Assembly (NCBI RefSeq): GCF_005048155.1
Contig: NZ_SUMB01000002.1
Location: forward strand, 868,001-932,000
Direction of reading: 5' to 3'
Source of the DNA: Streptomyces piniterrae
Lineage (GTDB): Bacteria > Actinomycetota > Actinomycetes > Streptomycetales > Streptomycetaceae
DNA: 64,000 nt
Part shown: positions 8,518-19,227 of the stretch, piece by piece
Layout of the letters: each line of letters starts with the position of its first letter
Position numbering within the stretch: the first letter of the stretch is position 1
Program-made: the position numbers and the translations under genes
Notes under the pieces: generated by a model
Databases searched by the model: none
Told to the model about the DNA's origin: nothing
What the model saw: only the letters and a program-made list of their open reading frames with translations

Positions 8518-9129
8518 GTGCAGATCATGTCCTTCCCCGAAGCCGCCACCCCGCCCCAGCTGCGCGCTCAGGTCCTCGACCTGCAGCGGGAAGCCTGGCC
8601 CCCGGCGGAGCCCGTCGACCCAGCGGCCGCAGCATCCGGTGACGCCGCAGGACCTGCGCCCGACCACGTCCACGATCCCGCGCTGGAACCCCTGTCGATG
8701 CTGCTCGTCGCCGACGGCACGGTGCTGGCAGCGCTCGACGTCCTGGCCAAGCCGATCGTGCACGCCGGCCGGCGCTACCGGGTAGGCGGGCTGAGCACCG
8801 TGGTGACCCGGCAGGCGGTACGAGGCCAGGGCCACGGCCGGCGCCTGGTGGCCGCCGCCCACGAGGCGATGCGGGCCTCGGATCTGGACCTGGGAGTCTT
8901 CACCTGCGATCGCCCCCTCCAGGCCTTCTACGAGAGCGCGGGATGGCAGCACCTTCCCGGCACGGTGCTCATCGGAGGTACGCCGCAACGCCCCTTCCCC
9001 AGCGACCGACCCGGCTTCGACAAGGTCACCATGGCCGACTTCTTCACCGACCGGGCCCGACACGACCGCCCCGCCTTCCGGCACGCCCGCATCGAGCTGT
9101 ATCCCGGCGACATCGACAAACTCTGGTGA
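8518..9129 (+). CDS. GNAT-family N-acetyltransferase
   Basis: A 203-residue protein with the acetyl-CoA pyrophosphate-binding motif RGQGHGRRL after a beta-strand GGLSTVVTRQAV, and a following helix AAAHEAM, as in GNAT enzymes. It is closest in style to aminoglycoside 2'-N-acetyltransferase-like GNATs (central strands LGVFTCDRPLQAFYESAGW), but the substrate is unknown. GTG 8518 is chosen; no ribosome binding site is visible and CACAAT lies just upstream, so the mRNA may be leaderless. ATG 8527 is an alternative. Confidence 0.75.
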   Translation: MQIMSFPEAATPPQLRAQVLDLQREAWPPAEPVDPAAAASGDAAGPAPDHVHDPALEPLSMLLVADGTVLAALDVLAKPIVHAGRRYRVGGLSTVVTRQAVRGQGHGRRLVAAAHEAMRASDLDLGVFTCDRPLQAFYESAGWQHLPGTVLIGGTPQRPFPSDRPGFDKVTMADFFTDRARHDRPAFRHARIELYPGDIDKLW

Positions 9130-9138
9130 CGGAGACGG

Positions 9139-10122
9139 CTATTGGCGCGGCGCCGCCGGTGCTTCGTCGCGCAAGGGGCGCGGCTCCGCCGGAGTGTCGC
9201 CGCGCACGGCGTGCCGATAGAGCCGCAGCGTGTCGAGTGTGAGGTACGAGCTGTAGGAGAGGTCCGGGAAATCGCCGCCCGTGTGGTAGCCGCCGATGAC
9301 GCCGATCAGGGCGAAACCGCCGAGACGCGGTACCAGGAAGGGCCCGCCGGAGGTGCCACCGATATAGCCCGCACAGGCGATCTCCAGAAAGTCACCGGGC
9401 ACGGCCGGTTCGGTACTGGTGTACCGGTGCGTGGAGGAGGTGCAGTCCAGTGGTTTGGGGTGGGTGGCGTCGTCGTTGCCCGGGTAGCCGATGAGCCGCA
9501 CCCGGCGGTGGTCGTACCCCGAGTTGACGAGGAGGTCGTAGCCGCCGGTCACGTCCTCCACCTCGGTCCCGTCCTCGCGCACACTCAGCCGTACGACCGC
9601 GTAGTCCCAGCGTGCGCCCGCGTTCGTCCCCAGGTCGTAGTACCGCTGGTCGATGTAGACACGGTCGATGGGGAAGACCCCGTGCGGCTTGAGGCCGTCG
9701 TGATACTGGGGCACGAAGGACAGATGGCGCTTGGGGTCGGCGCCGCGCAGGCAGTGCGCGGCGGTGATGACGAGGTCGTGGTGCGGGCTGCGGACGACCG
9801 TTCCGCTGCAGAACCGGCCGGTGTTGTTCTCGTCCGTCCAGAAAAATGTGCCCACCTGGGGGACACCGTCGAACGGGTGGCTCGGCGGAACCGGCTCCGC
9901 CGCGGCTCGGCGGGGTGCCGGCGAACGACCCGCGGCGGCGGCCGGTTCGGCGGCCCGCATCCGCTGCGGGGTCCAGTACGCCCGGTCCGGAGCTGACGAG
10001 GCGTCCGTGGCGCCGGCGGCGTGTGCGAACGGTCCGGGCAGGGTGCCGGCGAGCGGCAGCGCGAGAAGCGAGGTGGCGAGCAGCGTCGGGACGAGGCCGC
10101 GTACGGCGAGCGGTCTGCGCAC
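9139..10122 (-). CDS. Secreted trypsin-like serine protease
   Basis: 327 residues from GTG 10122, which has AAAGGA about 9 nt upstream; the longer frame upstream is Arg-rich and lacks a signal. The N-terminus is a signal peptide (VRRPLAVRG, then a Leu/Ala core ending near AHAAG). The chymotrypsin-fold triad is visible: His in VITAAHCL, Asp in WDYAVVRLS, Ser in GTSGGPF. Similar Streptomyces secreted peptidases carry an N-terminal pro-segment, here the Ala/Pro-rich residues 35-90. Extracellular; substrate unknown. Confidence 0.85.
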   Translation of the reverse strand: MRRPLAVRGLVPTLLATSLLALPLAGTLPGPFAHAAGATDASSAPDRAYWTPQRMRAAEPAAAAGRSPAPRRAAAEPVPPSHPFDGVPQVGTFFWTDENNTGRFCSGTVVRSPHHDLVITAAHCLRGADPKRHLSFVPQYHDGLKPHGVFPIDRVYIDQRYYDLGTNAGARWDYAVVRLSVREDGTEVEDVTGGYDLLVNSGYDHRRVRLIGYPGNDDATHPKPLDCTSSTHRYTSTEPAVPGDFLEIACAGYIGGTSGGPFLVPRLGGFALIGVIGGYHTGGDFPDLSYSSYLTLDTLRLYRHAVRGDTPAEPRPLRDEAPAAPRQ

Positions 10123-10309
10123 GGTGGGGATCCTTTCGCGAGGACGGCGTACGGGGGACGGGGAGCGGGAGGACCGGCGAGAGGAACGTAGCGAAACTCC
10201 GCGTGAGTCGTATGGGTTGATGCCCGGGTTTGTTCGCCGCATGTCGCGGGGCAGTCATCCTCTCCGATGACCGTTCCCGACGTGGCCGTCCCCGCCGGAG
10301 GAGTACCCC

Positions 10310-11223
10310 GTGCGTGTGTGCCTGCCGCAGCTGGCTCGCGGCCGCCGAGTCCCCGAGCCGCGCCACTGCACGGACATGGACGTCGTGTGGGTGCTCAACT
10401 ACCCGCAGCCCACGGGACGACCGGGCCGTTCGAGACCTAGGCCTGGCAGCTCCTGTGGCGGCTCAACCAGCGGGTGCCCTTCGTCAACGACGTCACCGGC
10501 ATTCTGATGCTGGGCAACAAGACGAACCTGGACACCGTCGTCCCGCCGGGGCATCTGCCGCGCACCCTGATCTCGCACTCCTTCGACCAGCTGTGGGCCC
10601 ACTACCAGCGGGAACCCGGCGCCACCTGGCTGGTCAAACCGACCGACGCGGACGCCGGCGCCGATGTGTACCTGCTCCGGCCGGGATCGTCCAACAACCG
10701 TGTGCTGCTCCAGTCCATGACCGGGAACACCGGGGTCACCGAACTGCTCACCAAAGGCGGCCTGAGGGGCTTCGGCAACCGGTACTGCGCGCTCCAGGAA
10801 TACCACCCGCACACCGACGAGAAGCGCGTCATCCTGGCCGCCGGGCGGCCCGTGGCCCAGCAGCTCCACCGGCTCGCCCCCGACGAACATCGCGGCAACA
10901 CCGCCCATCGTGTCCACTGCGCCGAAACCGCCCTGACCGCCGATGAACAGCAGCTGTGTGAGCGGATCGGCCGGCGGCTGGCCCGGCACGGCATCCGCTT
11001 CGCCGGCATCGACCTCGCCCACCCCTACGTCTTCGAGGTCAACCTGGTCAATCCCGGTGGTCTCGACGAACGCGTCGCCCTGGGCCTGCCCGACCGCAGC
11101 CCGGACATCCTCCAGGCGCTGCTCGACCAGGCCCGGCGTGACTTCTCCCGTGACGCTCCTGGTGACTTCCCCGACGAGGTTCCCAGCGACCATCCCGGTG
11201 ACGACCCCGGAGGACTCCAGTGA
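10310..11223 (+). pseudogene. Broken ATP-grasp (glutathione-synthetase-like) gene
   Basis: The C-terminal 250 codons (from about 10441) encode an intact-looking ATP-grasp domain: WLVKPTDADAGADVYLL, a YCALQEYHPHTDEKRVIL strand, and FAGIDLAHPYVFEVNLVNPGG with metal-binding Glu and Asn. Upstream in that frame a TAG at 10438-10440 interrupts the protein just before AWQLLWRLNQRVPFVND. The expected N-terminal piece DVVWVLNYPQP lies in another frame (from 10310). So at least one nonsense codon and one frameshift separate the halves. A truncated product from GTG 10474 is conceivable. It overlaps the equally damaged amidohydrolase gene, suggesting a former two-gene operon making and hydrolysing an amide or peptide-like compound. 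Confidence 0.75.
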
Positions 11224-12484
11224 CCGGATCCCACACGGCCGCCGACGCACCCGACCCCCTCACCGGGCTGCTCGCGGAGGCACGCCGGCTGCTGCCCGGC
11301 ATCATCGCCGTCCGCCGGACCATCCACCGCGCACCGGAGCTGGGCCGGCACCTGCCGCGCACCCAGCAGACCGTGCTGCGCGCGCTCGACGGGCTGGGCC
11401 TGACGGTGCGTACCGGAGAACGCCTCAGCTCGGTCGTCGCCATCCTGGAGGGCGCACGGCCCGGCCGTACGGTCCTGCTGCGCGCCGACATGGACGCCCT
11501 GCCCCAACACGAGGAGACCGGTCTGGCCTTCGCCTCCGAGACACCGGGGGCCATGCACGCCTGCGGCCACGACACCCACACCGCCATGCTCATCGGCGCC
11601 GCCCGGCTGCTGGCCGCCCGCCGTGCGCGGCTGGCGGGCCGGGTGGTGTTCATGTTCAGCCCGCCGAGGAGTCCGGCGGCGGAGCCGAGCACATGATCGA
11701 CGAAGGCGTCCTCGACCCCCCACCCGCTTCGGACAACCCCGATGCCCCTGACGGTCACGGCGTGGACGCGGCCTTCGCCCTGCACATCACCACCCGCTTC
11801 GAGACCGGAACGGTGCATCTGCGGCCCGGCCCGATGTTCGCCGCCTCCGACCTGATGCACCTGACCGTACGCGGCCGCAGCGGCCACGCCTCCGCCCCGC
11901 AACTGGCCCTCGACCCCGTCCCCGTGGCCTGCGAGATCGTCCAGGCCCTGCAGACGATGGTCACCCGCACCGTCAGCGTCTTCGACCCCGCCGTGGTCAC
12001 CGTGGCCGCCATCCGGGCCGGCACCACCACCAACATCATTCCCGACACGGCCGAGATCCACGGCACCGTCCGCACCCTGTCCCCGGCGACCCGCCAGACG
12101 GTGCGCGACGGCATCGCCCGCGTCGCCCACCATGTCGCCGCCGCCCACGGCGCGTCCGTCGAGGTCGACCTGCCCGAGAGCTACCCCCCGGTCGTCAACG
12201 ACTCCGCCTTCGCCGCTTTCGTCCATGACACCGCGGGCGCCCTGCTCGGCCAGGACCGGGTGCGGAGGCTGCCCGAACCGTCCATGGGCGCCGAGGACTT
12301 TGCGTATGTGCTGCGCAGAGTGCCCGGCGCGATGGCCTTCCTCGGGGCGCGTCCCGGCGGCGCGCCGCACGGCGGCGTCCCGGACTGCCACTCCAGCCAT
12401 GTCGTCTTCGACGAGGAGGCGCTGGCCGTCGGTGCCGCGCTGCATACGGCAGTGGCCATGTGCCATCTGACGCACCGTCCGTAG
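11220..12484 (+). pseudogene. Frameshifted M20-family amidohydrolase/carboxypeptidase
   Basis: From GTG 11220 (GTGA overlap with the ATP-grasp stop) the first 150 codons give a metallo-aminoacylase N-domain: LLRADMDALPQHEETGL and MHACGHDTHTAML carry the metal-binding Asp/His. The frame breaks at about 11657. Restoring one C would read VVFMFQPAEESGGGAEHMID, the standard family sequence; as written the frame continues PRSPAAEPST and stops at 11696. The rest (GTTTNIIPDTAEIHGTVRTL, SMGAEDFAYVL, CHSSHVVFDEEAL) is intact in the other frame to 12484. A single-base deletion is the only lesion I see, so sequencing error is possible, but the neighbouring gene is damaged too. Confidence 0.8.
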
Positions 12485-12560
12485 GGCGAGGCACAAGTGT
12501 GCCTCCCGCCCCGGGGGGACGGGAGGCACTACGGCCGGCGGCCGCCTTGACGACGCTTCG

Positions 12561-13283
12561 TCAGCGCTTGACGACGAACGCCTGGCCCTGCTTGGCATCC
12601 GCCGAGCAGGACTTCTGCTCCGCATCCGTCATCTTGCGCGTCTTGACGATCACCGCATTGCTCTGCCCGTCCGTGCCGTTGGGCGCGGGACCGGTGACCG
12701 TGTCCGGCACGTACCAGTAGTAGTGACCCCACTTGGGGCTGTCGTAGTGGGTCTGCCAGGTGCCCGAGACGGTCTGCATCACCTGCGCACGGGAGATCCA
12801 GCCCACCTCGCCGGGCTTCACCGTCATGTTCATGGAGCTGTTCTCGGTGTGTGAGCTCGACCAGGTGTGGCTGTAGGTCGCGGTGACACTCAGGTCGATG
12901 AGACCGGCGATCTTTCCGCCGGCGGTGACGGAGACGCCCGCGGAGTCAGTGGAACCCACCGTGTCCGCCCAGCCCATCGACTGCGTGGCATCCGAAGTGC
13001 TGCAGTTGAAGAGCGAGTTGGAGACCTGGTGGAAGTCGCCGAGGTACGCCGTACCGAGCTTCGGCTCGTTGAAGCTGCACTTGCCCTCGCCGGAAGCACA
13101 GTCGGCTATCAGCTGCTCCCGGGTGGGCTGGTCATCCGCGGCGGCCGGCGCCGCCATCGCCGCGACCAGACCGAGTGCCGCGGTGGACAGCGCCATCAGC
13201 CGGCTACCGCCGCGGATGGCCCTGCTCGCCCTGCTGGTTGCGCCAGTTCCGCTCATCGAGCTTGTCTTGAACTTTTTGGTCAT
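12561..13283 (-). CDS. Secreted beta-rich protein of unknown function
   Basis: 240 residues from ATG 13283 with GAGAGG upstream. A Sec signal ends near APAAADD (about residue 52). The mature part is Ser/Thr-rich and beta-rich, with the segment DLSVTATYSHTWSSSHTE flanked by alternating polar residues. This resembles the amphipathic insertion region of aerolysin/ETX-type beta-pore-forming proteins, but that is only a visual impression. Cysteines occur as DCASGEGKCSF and FNCS plus a C-terminal KSCSADAK, so disulfides are likely. It ends with a WQTHYDSPKWGHYYWYV aromatic cluster. The long upstream extension of the frame is low-complexity and not part of it. Confidence 0.7.
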   Translation of the reverse strand: MTKKFKTSSMSGTGATSRASRAIRGGSRLMALSTAALGLVAAMAAPAAADDQPTREQLIADCASGEGKCSFNEPKLGTAYLGDFHQVSNSLFNCSTSDATQSMGWADTVGSTDSAGVSVTAGGKIAGLIDLSVTATYSHTWSSSHTENSSMNMTVKPGEVGWISRAQVMQTVSGTWQTHYDSPKWGHYYWYVPDTVTGPAPNGTDGQSNAVIVKTRKMTDAEQKSCSADAKQGQAFVVKR

Positions 13284-13377
13284 CTTGCTTGTTGCCTCTC
13301 GCCCAGCTTCGTGGAAGCGACGAGTCCGGTGGGGGGTGGTCGTCGCTGTTCCGTTTGAGACTGGAGTGAAATTTGAT

Positions 13378-13412
13378 TCAACTACACCAAGAATCAGTAA
13401 AGTTGTAGTTGA
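13378..13412 (-). promoter_or_regulatory. Inverted repeat upstream of the secreted-protein gene
   Basis: TCAACTACA (13378-13386) and TGTAGTTGA (13404-13412) are perfect 9-bp arms separated by 17 bp, in an AT-rich island about 95 bp upstream of the gene start. It could be an activator or repressor site for the secreted protein. No regulator gene is adjacent. Confidence 0.45.
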
Positions 13413-13482
13413 TGGTGAAACAGGTACTTTGCGGTAATAAGAAACGGAGGCAGCGTCAGGTCGGTCGAGGGCTGAGGCGGCG

Positions 13483-14235
13483 TCAGATCGGCTGGCGATC
13501 CCGGGTGGCGACCACCAACCGGCACCGCGGGCTGCCGTCGGGGCGTCGGCCGAGTTCCGGGAGCGCGTGCAGCCGTACGTCGAAGCCGGCCCCGGCCAAC
13601 TCCGCCCGCACATCCGCGAGACGGAACGTCCTGTAGTACATGACGAAGTGCGGGCGCCACAGCGCGTTGCGGATCCGCATCGCCGCGTCGAAGGCCAGCA
13701 TCATCCAGTAGCCGGGCGACCCCGGACGGGCCGGTGCGACGACGGGGAACACGAAACGGCCGCCGGGGCGCAGCACGGAGTGAACCTGCGCGAACAGTCC
13801 AGGACGCTCGCGAGGCAGGAAATGCCCGAACGCGCCGAAGCTCACCACGAGATCGAAGGCAGGCCCGAACGGCAGGGCCCGCGCATCCGCGCGCACCCAC
13901 TCCATGCGCGGCGCCGCGGCGGCCACCGGCTCACGGGAACGGCCCACCGCGAGCATCCCCGCGCTGATGTCGACCCCGGTGACCCGCTCCCGGCACACCT
14001 GGCGCAGGACGTCCATACCGGCGCCGGTGCCGCAGCAGAGGTCGAGGCCGCTGTCGAACGGGCCGAGGGTGCGCAGTACACGGGAGACGGGAGCCAGCAC
14101 CGAGGCCGGGGTCCGGAACGGCGTATGGTCGAATTTGGGCGCGAGCAGGTCATAACCGCGCTCGACGGAGGACAGCGCCTGGACGGCGAGTTCACGGAAC
14201 GTGGGGCCCTGGGGTGCGAACATCGCACTCAGCAT
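13483..14235 (-). CDS. Class I SAM-dependent methyltransferase
   Basis: About 250 residues (ATG 14235; ATG 14223 is a second option). SAM-binding motif I is LDLCCGTGAGMDVL, followed by VTGVDISAGMLAVG and the acidic strand RADARALPFG. The post-I region LVVSFGAFGHF and LRPGGRFVFPV complete the Rossmann methyltransferase core. The C-terminal third (MMLAFDAAMRIRNALWRPHFVMYY) is longer and hydrophobic and probably forms the substrate lid. Substrate unknown; the gene stands alone between a secreted-protein gene and the Rho paralogue. Confidence 0.8.
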   Translation of the reverse strand: MLSAMFAPQGPTFRELAVQALSSVERGYDLLAPKFDHTPFRTPASVLAPVSRVLRTLGPFDSGLDLCCGTGAGMDVLRQVCRERVTGVDISAGMLAVGRSREPVAAAAPRMEWVRADARALPFGPAFDLVVSFGAFGHFLPRERPGLFAQVHSVLRPGGRFVFPVVAPARPGSPGYWMMLAFDAAMRIRNALWRPHFVMYYRTFRLADVRAELAGAGFDVRLHALPELGRRPDGSPRCRLVVATRDRQPI

Positions 14236-14627
14236 AGGCCCGGTCGGATCCCTACTTGTCCGTACCTCGGCAACACACCGCGACGCGACGACATCCCGGC
14301 GCCCGCCCCCTCGACACCGGTCCGATCCGTAATCCGCTGGACCGACCACGCCGGGCGGGTGGTACTCTCCGAGAGGGACGCACTCATGCTCGCCGAAATT
14401 CCGGCGCGGGTGCCACTTTCCCCTTCATATGGCTGTCGAGCAGCCACCTTGAACAGTCACTGTGAACCGCCGGCTTGAACGGCTCTCCCTGTGCAGCCGT
14501 GCCTCTGGGCCAGCAATGCAGCACCGGCTGACCGGCTGTTTCCCTCTTTTCCGGCCGCGGGCCATCTGACCGCCCGCCCGGCGCCGAGCGCGATCTCGTC
14601 GCGCCGCCTCCCGCCTTCCCAGGCCGG

Positions 14628-14700
14628 CCTCCCACCCACTTCAACCCATCCTCACCGCCCTTTCCCACCTCCCTTTCCCACCTCCCTTTCCGAACATCCA
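14628..14700 (+). promoter_or_regulatory. C-rich, G-poor rut-like leader of the Rho paralogue gene
   Basis: Only two G residues occur in these 73 nt, which are dominated by C and T and include the tandem unit CCCTTTCCCACCT. Such C-over-G, unstructured RNA is what Rho loads on (rut). It lies in the roughly 500-nt non-coding stretch 14236-14737, immediately upstream of a rho gene, and suggests autogenous attenuation as known for E. coli rho. The remainder of that stretch shows no gene. Confidence 0.5.
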
Positions 14701-14737
14701 CGTTTCTGCGAACGTCCCGAGAGGACAGCCCACACCC

Positions 14738-15910
<1,173 letters not shown>

Positions 15911-15980
15911 TCCAGCAGTACCCACAGAGCCGCGGTCCCCGGGCCCCGCGGCCGCCGACCACCTTCCGGAGGGCCGAACG

Positions 15981-17351
15981 ATGGACGAGATGCGCGTACT
16001 GGCCCCCACGGCGATCCTCGGCTACGGATTCCCCGAGGCGTCGTTCGCCGCCGGCCTGGCCCGCCGACCGCATGTCATCGCCGCCGACGCAGGGTCCAGC
16101 GACCCCGGCCCGTACTACCTGGGTGCGGGCACCTCGTTCACCGACCGTACGGCGGTCAGGCGCGACCTGGAGCGGATGATCACCGCCGGGCAGGAGCTGG
16201 GGATCCCCGTGGTCATCGGTTCCGCGGGCGGTGCCGGGGCCGCACCGCACCTGGACTGGCTCCGCGGCATCGTCGACGACATCGCCGCCGAGCAGGGGCT
16301 CCGGCTGCGCGCGGCCGTCATCCCCGCCGACATCGACCGGGACACCGTCCTTGAGGCCCTGCGGGACGGCCGGATCAGCGCGGTTCCGCACGGCCCGCAG
16401 CTCACCGCCGACGACGTTCAGGCGAGCACCCACCTGGTGGCGCAGATGGGCACGGAACCGCTGGTGGCGGCGCTGCGCGCCGGCGCCGACGTGGTTCTCG
16501 CCGGGCGCGCCTACGACCCCGCGGTCTTCGCCGCGATGCCGCTGCTGCACGGCTTCGACGAGGGACTGGCCCTGCATATGAGCAAGATCCTGGAGTGCGC
16601 CGCGATCGCCGCCGTACCCGGCAGCGGAAGCGACTGCATGCTCGGCACCCTGCGCCGAGACCACTTCGTCCTCGAACCGCTCAATCCCGACCGCCGCTGC
16701 ACCCCCACCTCCGTATCCGCGCACACGCTCTACGAGAAGAGCGACCCCTACCGCCTGCCCGGCCCCGGCGGCTACCTGGATCTCAGCGACTGCGTCTTCA
16801 CCCCGGAGGACGACCGCAGCGTTCGGGTCACCGGCTCCCGCCACCTCGCCCAGCCCTTCGCGGTCAAGCTCGAAGGCGCCCGGCTGCGCGGCTATCGCAC
16901 CGTTTCGGTGGCCGGCGCCCGGGACCCGTTCTTCATCCGCGAGATCGACACGATCGTCCAGGGCGTACGGGACCGCGTGGCGGACAACTTCCCCGACATC
17001 CCGGCGGACAGCTACCACCTGCTCGTCCGGGTCTACGGGGCCGACGGCTGCATGGGCACGCTCGAACCGTCCCCCCGGCCGACCGGTCACGAGGTCGGCA
17101 TCGTCATCGAGGCCGTCGCCGACACCCAGGACCTCGCCGACACACTCTGCGGCTTCGCCCGCTCCACGATGCTGCACTTCGGCTACCCGGGCCGCATCTC
17201 CACGGCCGGCAACCTCGCCTTCCCCTATTCCCCGTCCGACTTCCACGCCGGCGAGGTCTACGAGTGGAGCGTCTACCACCTGATGGCAACCGACGATCCG
17301 CTCGCACCCTTCCCGATCAGCTACATCGACTACCCCGGAGACCCGTCGTGA
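15981..17351 (+). CDS. AtuA/DUF1446-family protein
   Basis: 456 residues from ATG 15981 with CCGGAGGG upstream. The family is recognised from the N-terminal GYGFPEASFAAGL, the DAGSSDPGPYYLG motif and the central DVVLAGRAYDPAVFAA. AtuA proteins occur in acyclic terpene (citronellol/geraniol) catabolism and in other CoA-linked pathways, but their reaction is not defined. Here no AtuB-H genes are present, so terpene use is not supported. The gene overlaps the DUF4387 gene by GTGA, the usual partnership in actinobacteria, implying a two-protein complex. Confidence 0.82.
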   Translation: MDEMRVLAPTAILGYGFPEASFAAGLARRPHVIAADAGSSDPGPYYLGAGTSFTDRTAVRRDLERMITAGQELGIPVVIGSAGGAGAAPHLDWLRGIVDDIAAEQGLRLRAAVIPADIDRDTVLEALRDGRISAVPHGPQLTADDVQASTHLVAQMGTEPLVAALRAGADVVLAGRAYDPAVFAAMPLLHGFDEGLALHMSKILECAAIAAVPGSGSDCMLGTLRRDHFVLEPLNPDRRCTPTSVSAHTLYEKSDPYRLPGPGGYLDLSDCVFTPEDDRSVRVTGSRHLAQPFAVKLEGARLRGYRTVSVAGARDPFFIREIDTIVQGVRDRVADNFPDIPADSYHLLVRVYGADGCMGTLEPSPRPTGHEVGIVIEAVADTQDLADTLCGFARSTMLHFGYPGRISTAGNLAFPYSPSDFHAGEVYEWSVYHLMATDDPLAPFPISYIDYPGDPS

Positions 17352-17677
17352 CCGCAGACACCGCTCCGCTGACCGAACTCGCCGACGTCATCCGCAGCAA
17401 GAACTGCGGACCGTACGAACTCACCATCGACATCATCTTCACCGGCCAGGACCAGTACGACCTGGTCAAACGGCAGCGGGCCATCAACCGGGACCTGGTG
17501 GCGGAGCTCTACCGGATGCCCGTCGACGACGTCAGCGAGCCGATCTTCTACGATCCGGCGAAGGCCGTGAAGATCAACCTGCGCCGCCCCCTCGTCTCCG
17601 GGAACGTCGGCGAACGCGACGTCTACGGAGCGCAGCAGCACGGCCCCTTGCTGGCGATGCGTCTGCCGACTCCCTGA
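17348..17677 (+). CDS. DUF4387 protein, AtuA partner
   Basis: 109 residues; GTG 17348 overlaps the AtuA stop. The motif ELADVIRSKNCGPYELTIDI is the DUF4387 hallmark: this small domain is found either fused to or beside AtuA/DUF1446 proteins, and the pair probably act as one enzyme. Other conserved parts are AINRDLVAELYRMP and FYDPAKAVKINLRRP. No catalytic residue can be named. Confidence 0.8.
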   Translation: MTADTAPLTELADVIRSKNCGPYELTIDIIFTGQDQYDLVKRQRAINRDLVAELYRMPVDDVSEPIFYDPAKAVKINLRRPLVSGNVGERDVYGAQQHGPLLAMRLPTP

Positions 17678-17806
17678 GCTCCCGTTCCGCGGCCGCGCAC
17701 CCGGGTAAGGGATATATCCGGCTGAGCCGGCAGCTGCCGCCGACCCGGCCTGCGCGCCACCCCACCCGCACCCGCCACGGCACCACCCGCACTCCGAGGA
17801 GCCCCC

Positions 17807-19204
17807 ATGACATCGGACCGGCACGGGCACGTGATGAGCGCCACCGGCGCCGAAGCCCTCCCGCACTACGAACAGGCCCTGGACGACCTGCTGTTCTTCC
17901 GCCCCCAGGTCCTCGACACAGCGCAGTCGGTCCTCGCCGCCGCGCCGCACTCGGTCATGGGGCAGGCGCTGGTCGCGTATCTGGGCGTCCTGGGAACCGA
18001 GGAGAAGGACGCCGCCGCGGCGCGGGAGAACTTCGGCCGCTTCCGCTGCGGTCTCGACACACAGCGGCTGACGCCCCGGGAGCGGATGCATGTCGCCGCC
18101 GCGACGGCATGGCTGGACGGTGATCTGCACCGCGCCGGCGATGCACTGGGCGACCTCACCGTCGACTTCCCACGCGATGCGCTCGCCCTCTTCGCAGGCC
18201 ACCAGCACGACTTCCTCACCGGGAACGCCCAGCGCCTGCGCGACCGCGTCGGCGGCGCCCTGGACGCCTGGGACGAGGACGACCCCCACCATGGGCCGCT
18301 GCTGGGCATGTACGCGTTCGGCCTGGAGGAATCGGGTCACTACGAACACGCCGAGGAGACCGGCCTCGCCGCCCTCGCGCAACACCCCGACGACGTGTGG
18401 GGGATCCACGGCGTGGTGCACACCTACGAGATGCGGGGACGTTTCACGGACGGCATCCGCTTCCTCGACGCCCGCACCGACCACTGGGCGAGCGGCAGCC
18501 TGCTCACCGTCCACAACTGGTGGCACTACGCCCTCTACACGCTGGAGACCGGCGACACCGCACGTGTGCTGGAGATCTACGACTCCGCCCTCCACCACGA
18601 ACGTTCGGCGGACGTGGCGATGGAACTGCTGGACGCCGCGGCCCTCTTGTGGCGGCTGTACCTCGCCGAGCACCAGCACGGCGCACGGTGGGGCCGGCTC
18701 GCGGACGCCTGGGAGCGCCGCCACGACGGACCCCACTACGCCTTCAACGACGTGCACGCGGTCATGGCGTACGTCGGCGCGGACCGTGTCGCCCAGGCGC
18801 AGCGCCTCGTCGAGGACCGCGAACGCTGGGTGGCGGCGCGGCCGTCCGGCTCCAACCACGCCATGACCGCCGAGATCGGCGTCCCGGTCTGCCGCGCGCT
18901 GATCGCCTACGGGCAGCGCGACTACGGCCTCGCGGCCGACCTGCTGCTCCCCGTCCGCCATCGCCTCCACACCTTCGGCGGCAGCCACGCCCAACGGGAC
19001 GCCATCCAGCGCACCCTCGTCGAAGCATCCCTGCGCGCGGGCCGCACCGACCTGGCGCGGACCCTGCTCAGCGAACGCATCCAGCTGCGGCCCGTCTGCC
19101 CGTACAACTGGACGGCCAAGGCCAGGCTGGAGGACATGCTGGGCGATCCGGTACGGGCTGAGGCCGCCCGCGAACGCGCCGCCGCTCAGGCGGCTCTGTC
19201 GTGA
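17807..19204 (+). CDS. TPR protein related to the TTC38 family
   Basis: 465 residues, ATG 17807. The protein is built of helical tetratricopeptide-like repeats. The central block GIHGVVHTYEMRGRFTDGIRF and VHNWWHYALYTLETGDTARV matches the bacterial TTC38-like family, which often carries a conserved His/Trp cluster of unknown role. Cytoplasmic, no signal. It follows the AtuA/DUF4387 pair on the same strand after 129 bp and may be co-transcribed; a scaffold or small-molecule-binding role is possible but not shown. Confidence 0.75.
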   Translation: MTSDRHGHVMSATGAEALPHYEQALDDLLFFRPQVLDTAQSVLAAAPHSVMGQALVAYLGVLGTEEKDAAAARENFGRFRCGLDTQRLTPRERMHVAAATAWLDGDLHRAGDALGDLTVDFPRDALALFAGHQHDFLTGNAQRLRDRVGGALDAWDEDDPHHGPLLGMYAFGLEESGHYEHAEETGLAALAQHPDDVWGIHGVVHTYEMRGRFTDGIRFLDARTDHWASGSLLTVHNWWHYALYTLETGDTARVLEIYDSALHHERSADVAMELLDAAALLWRLYLAEHQHGARWGRLADAWERRHDGPHYAFNDVHAVMAYVGADRVAQAQRLVEDRERWVAARPSGSNHAMTAEIGVPVCRALIAYGQRDYGLAADLLLPVRHRLHTFGGSHAQRDAIQRTLVEASLRAGRTDLARTLLSERIQLRPVCPYNWTAKARLEDMLGDPVRAEAARERAAAQAALS

Positions 19205-19227
19205 ACCACGGCAACTAAAGTGATCGG

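Noticed and set aside
15981..17677. Acyclic terpene catabolic operon
   Set aside because: Only AtuA and the DUF4387 partner are present; carboxylase, dehydrogenase and hydratase genes of that pathway are missing.
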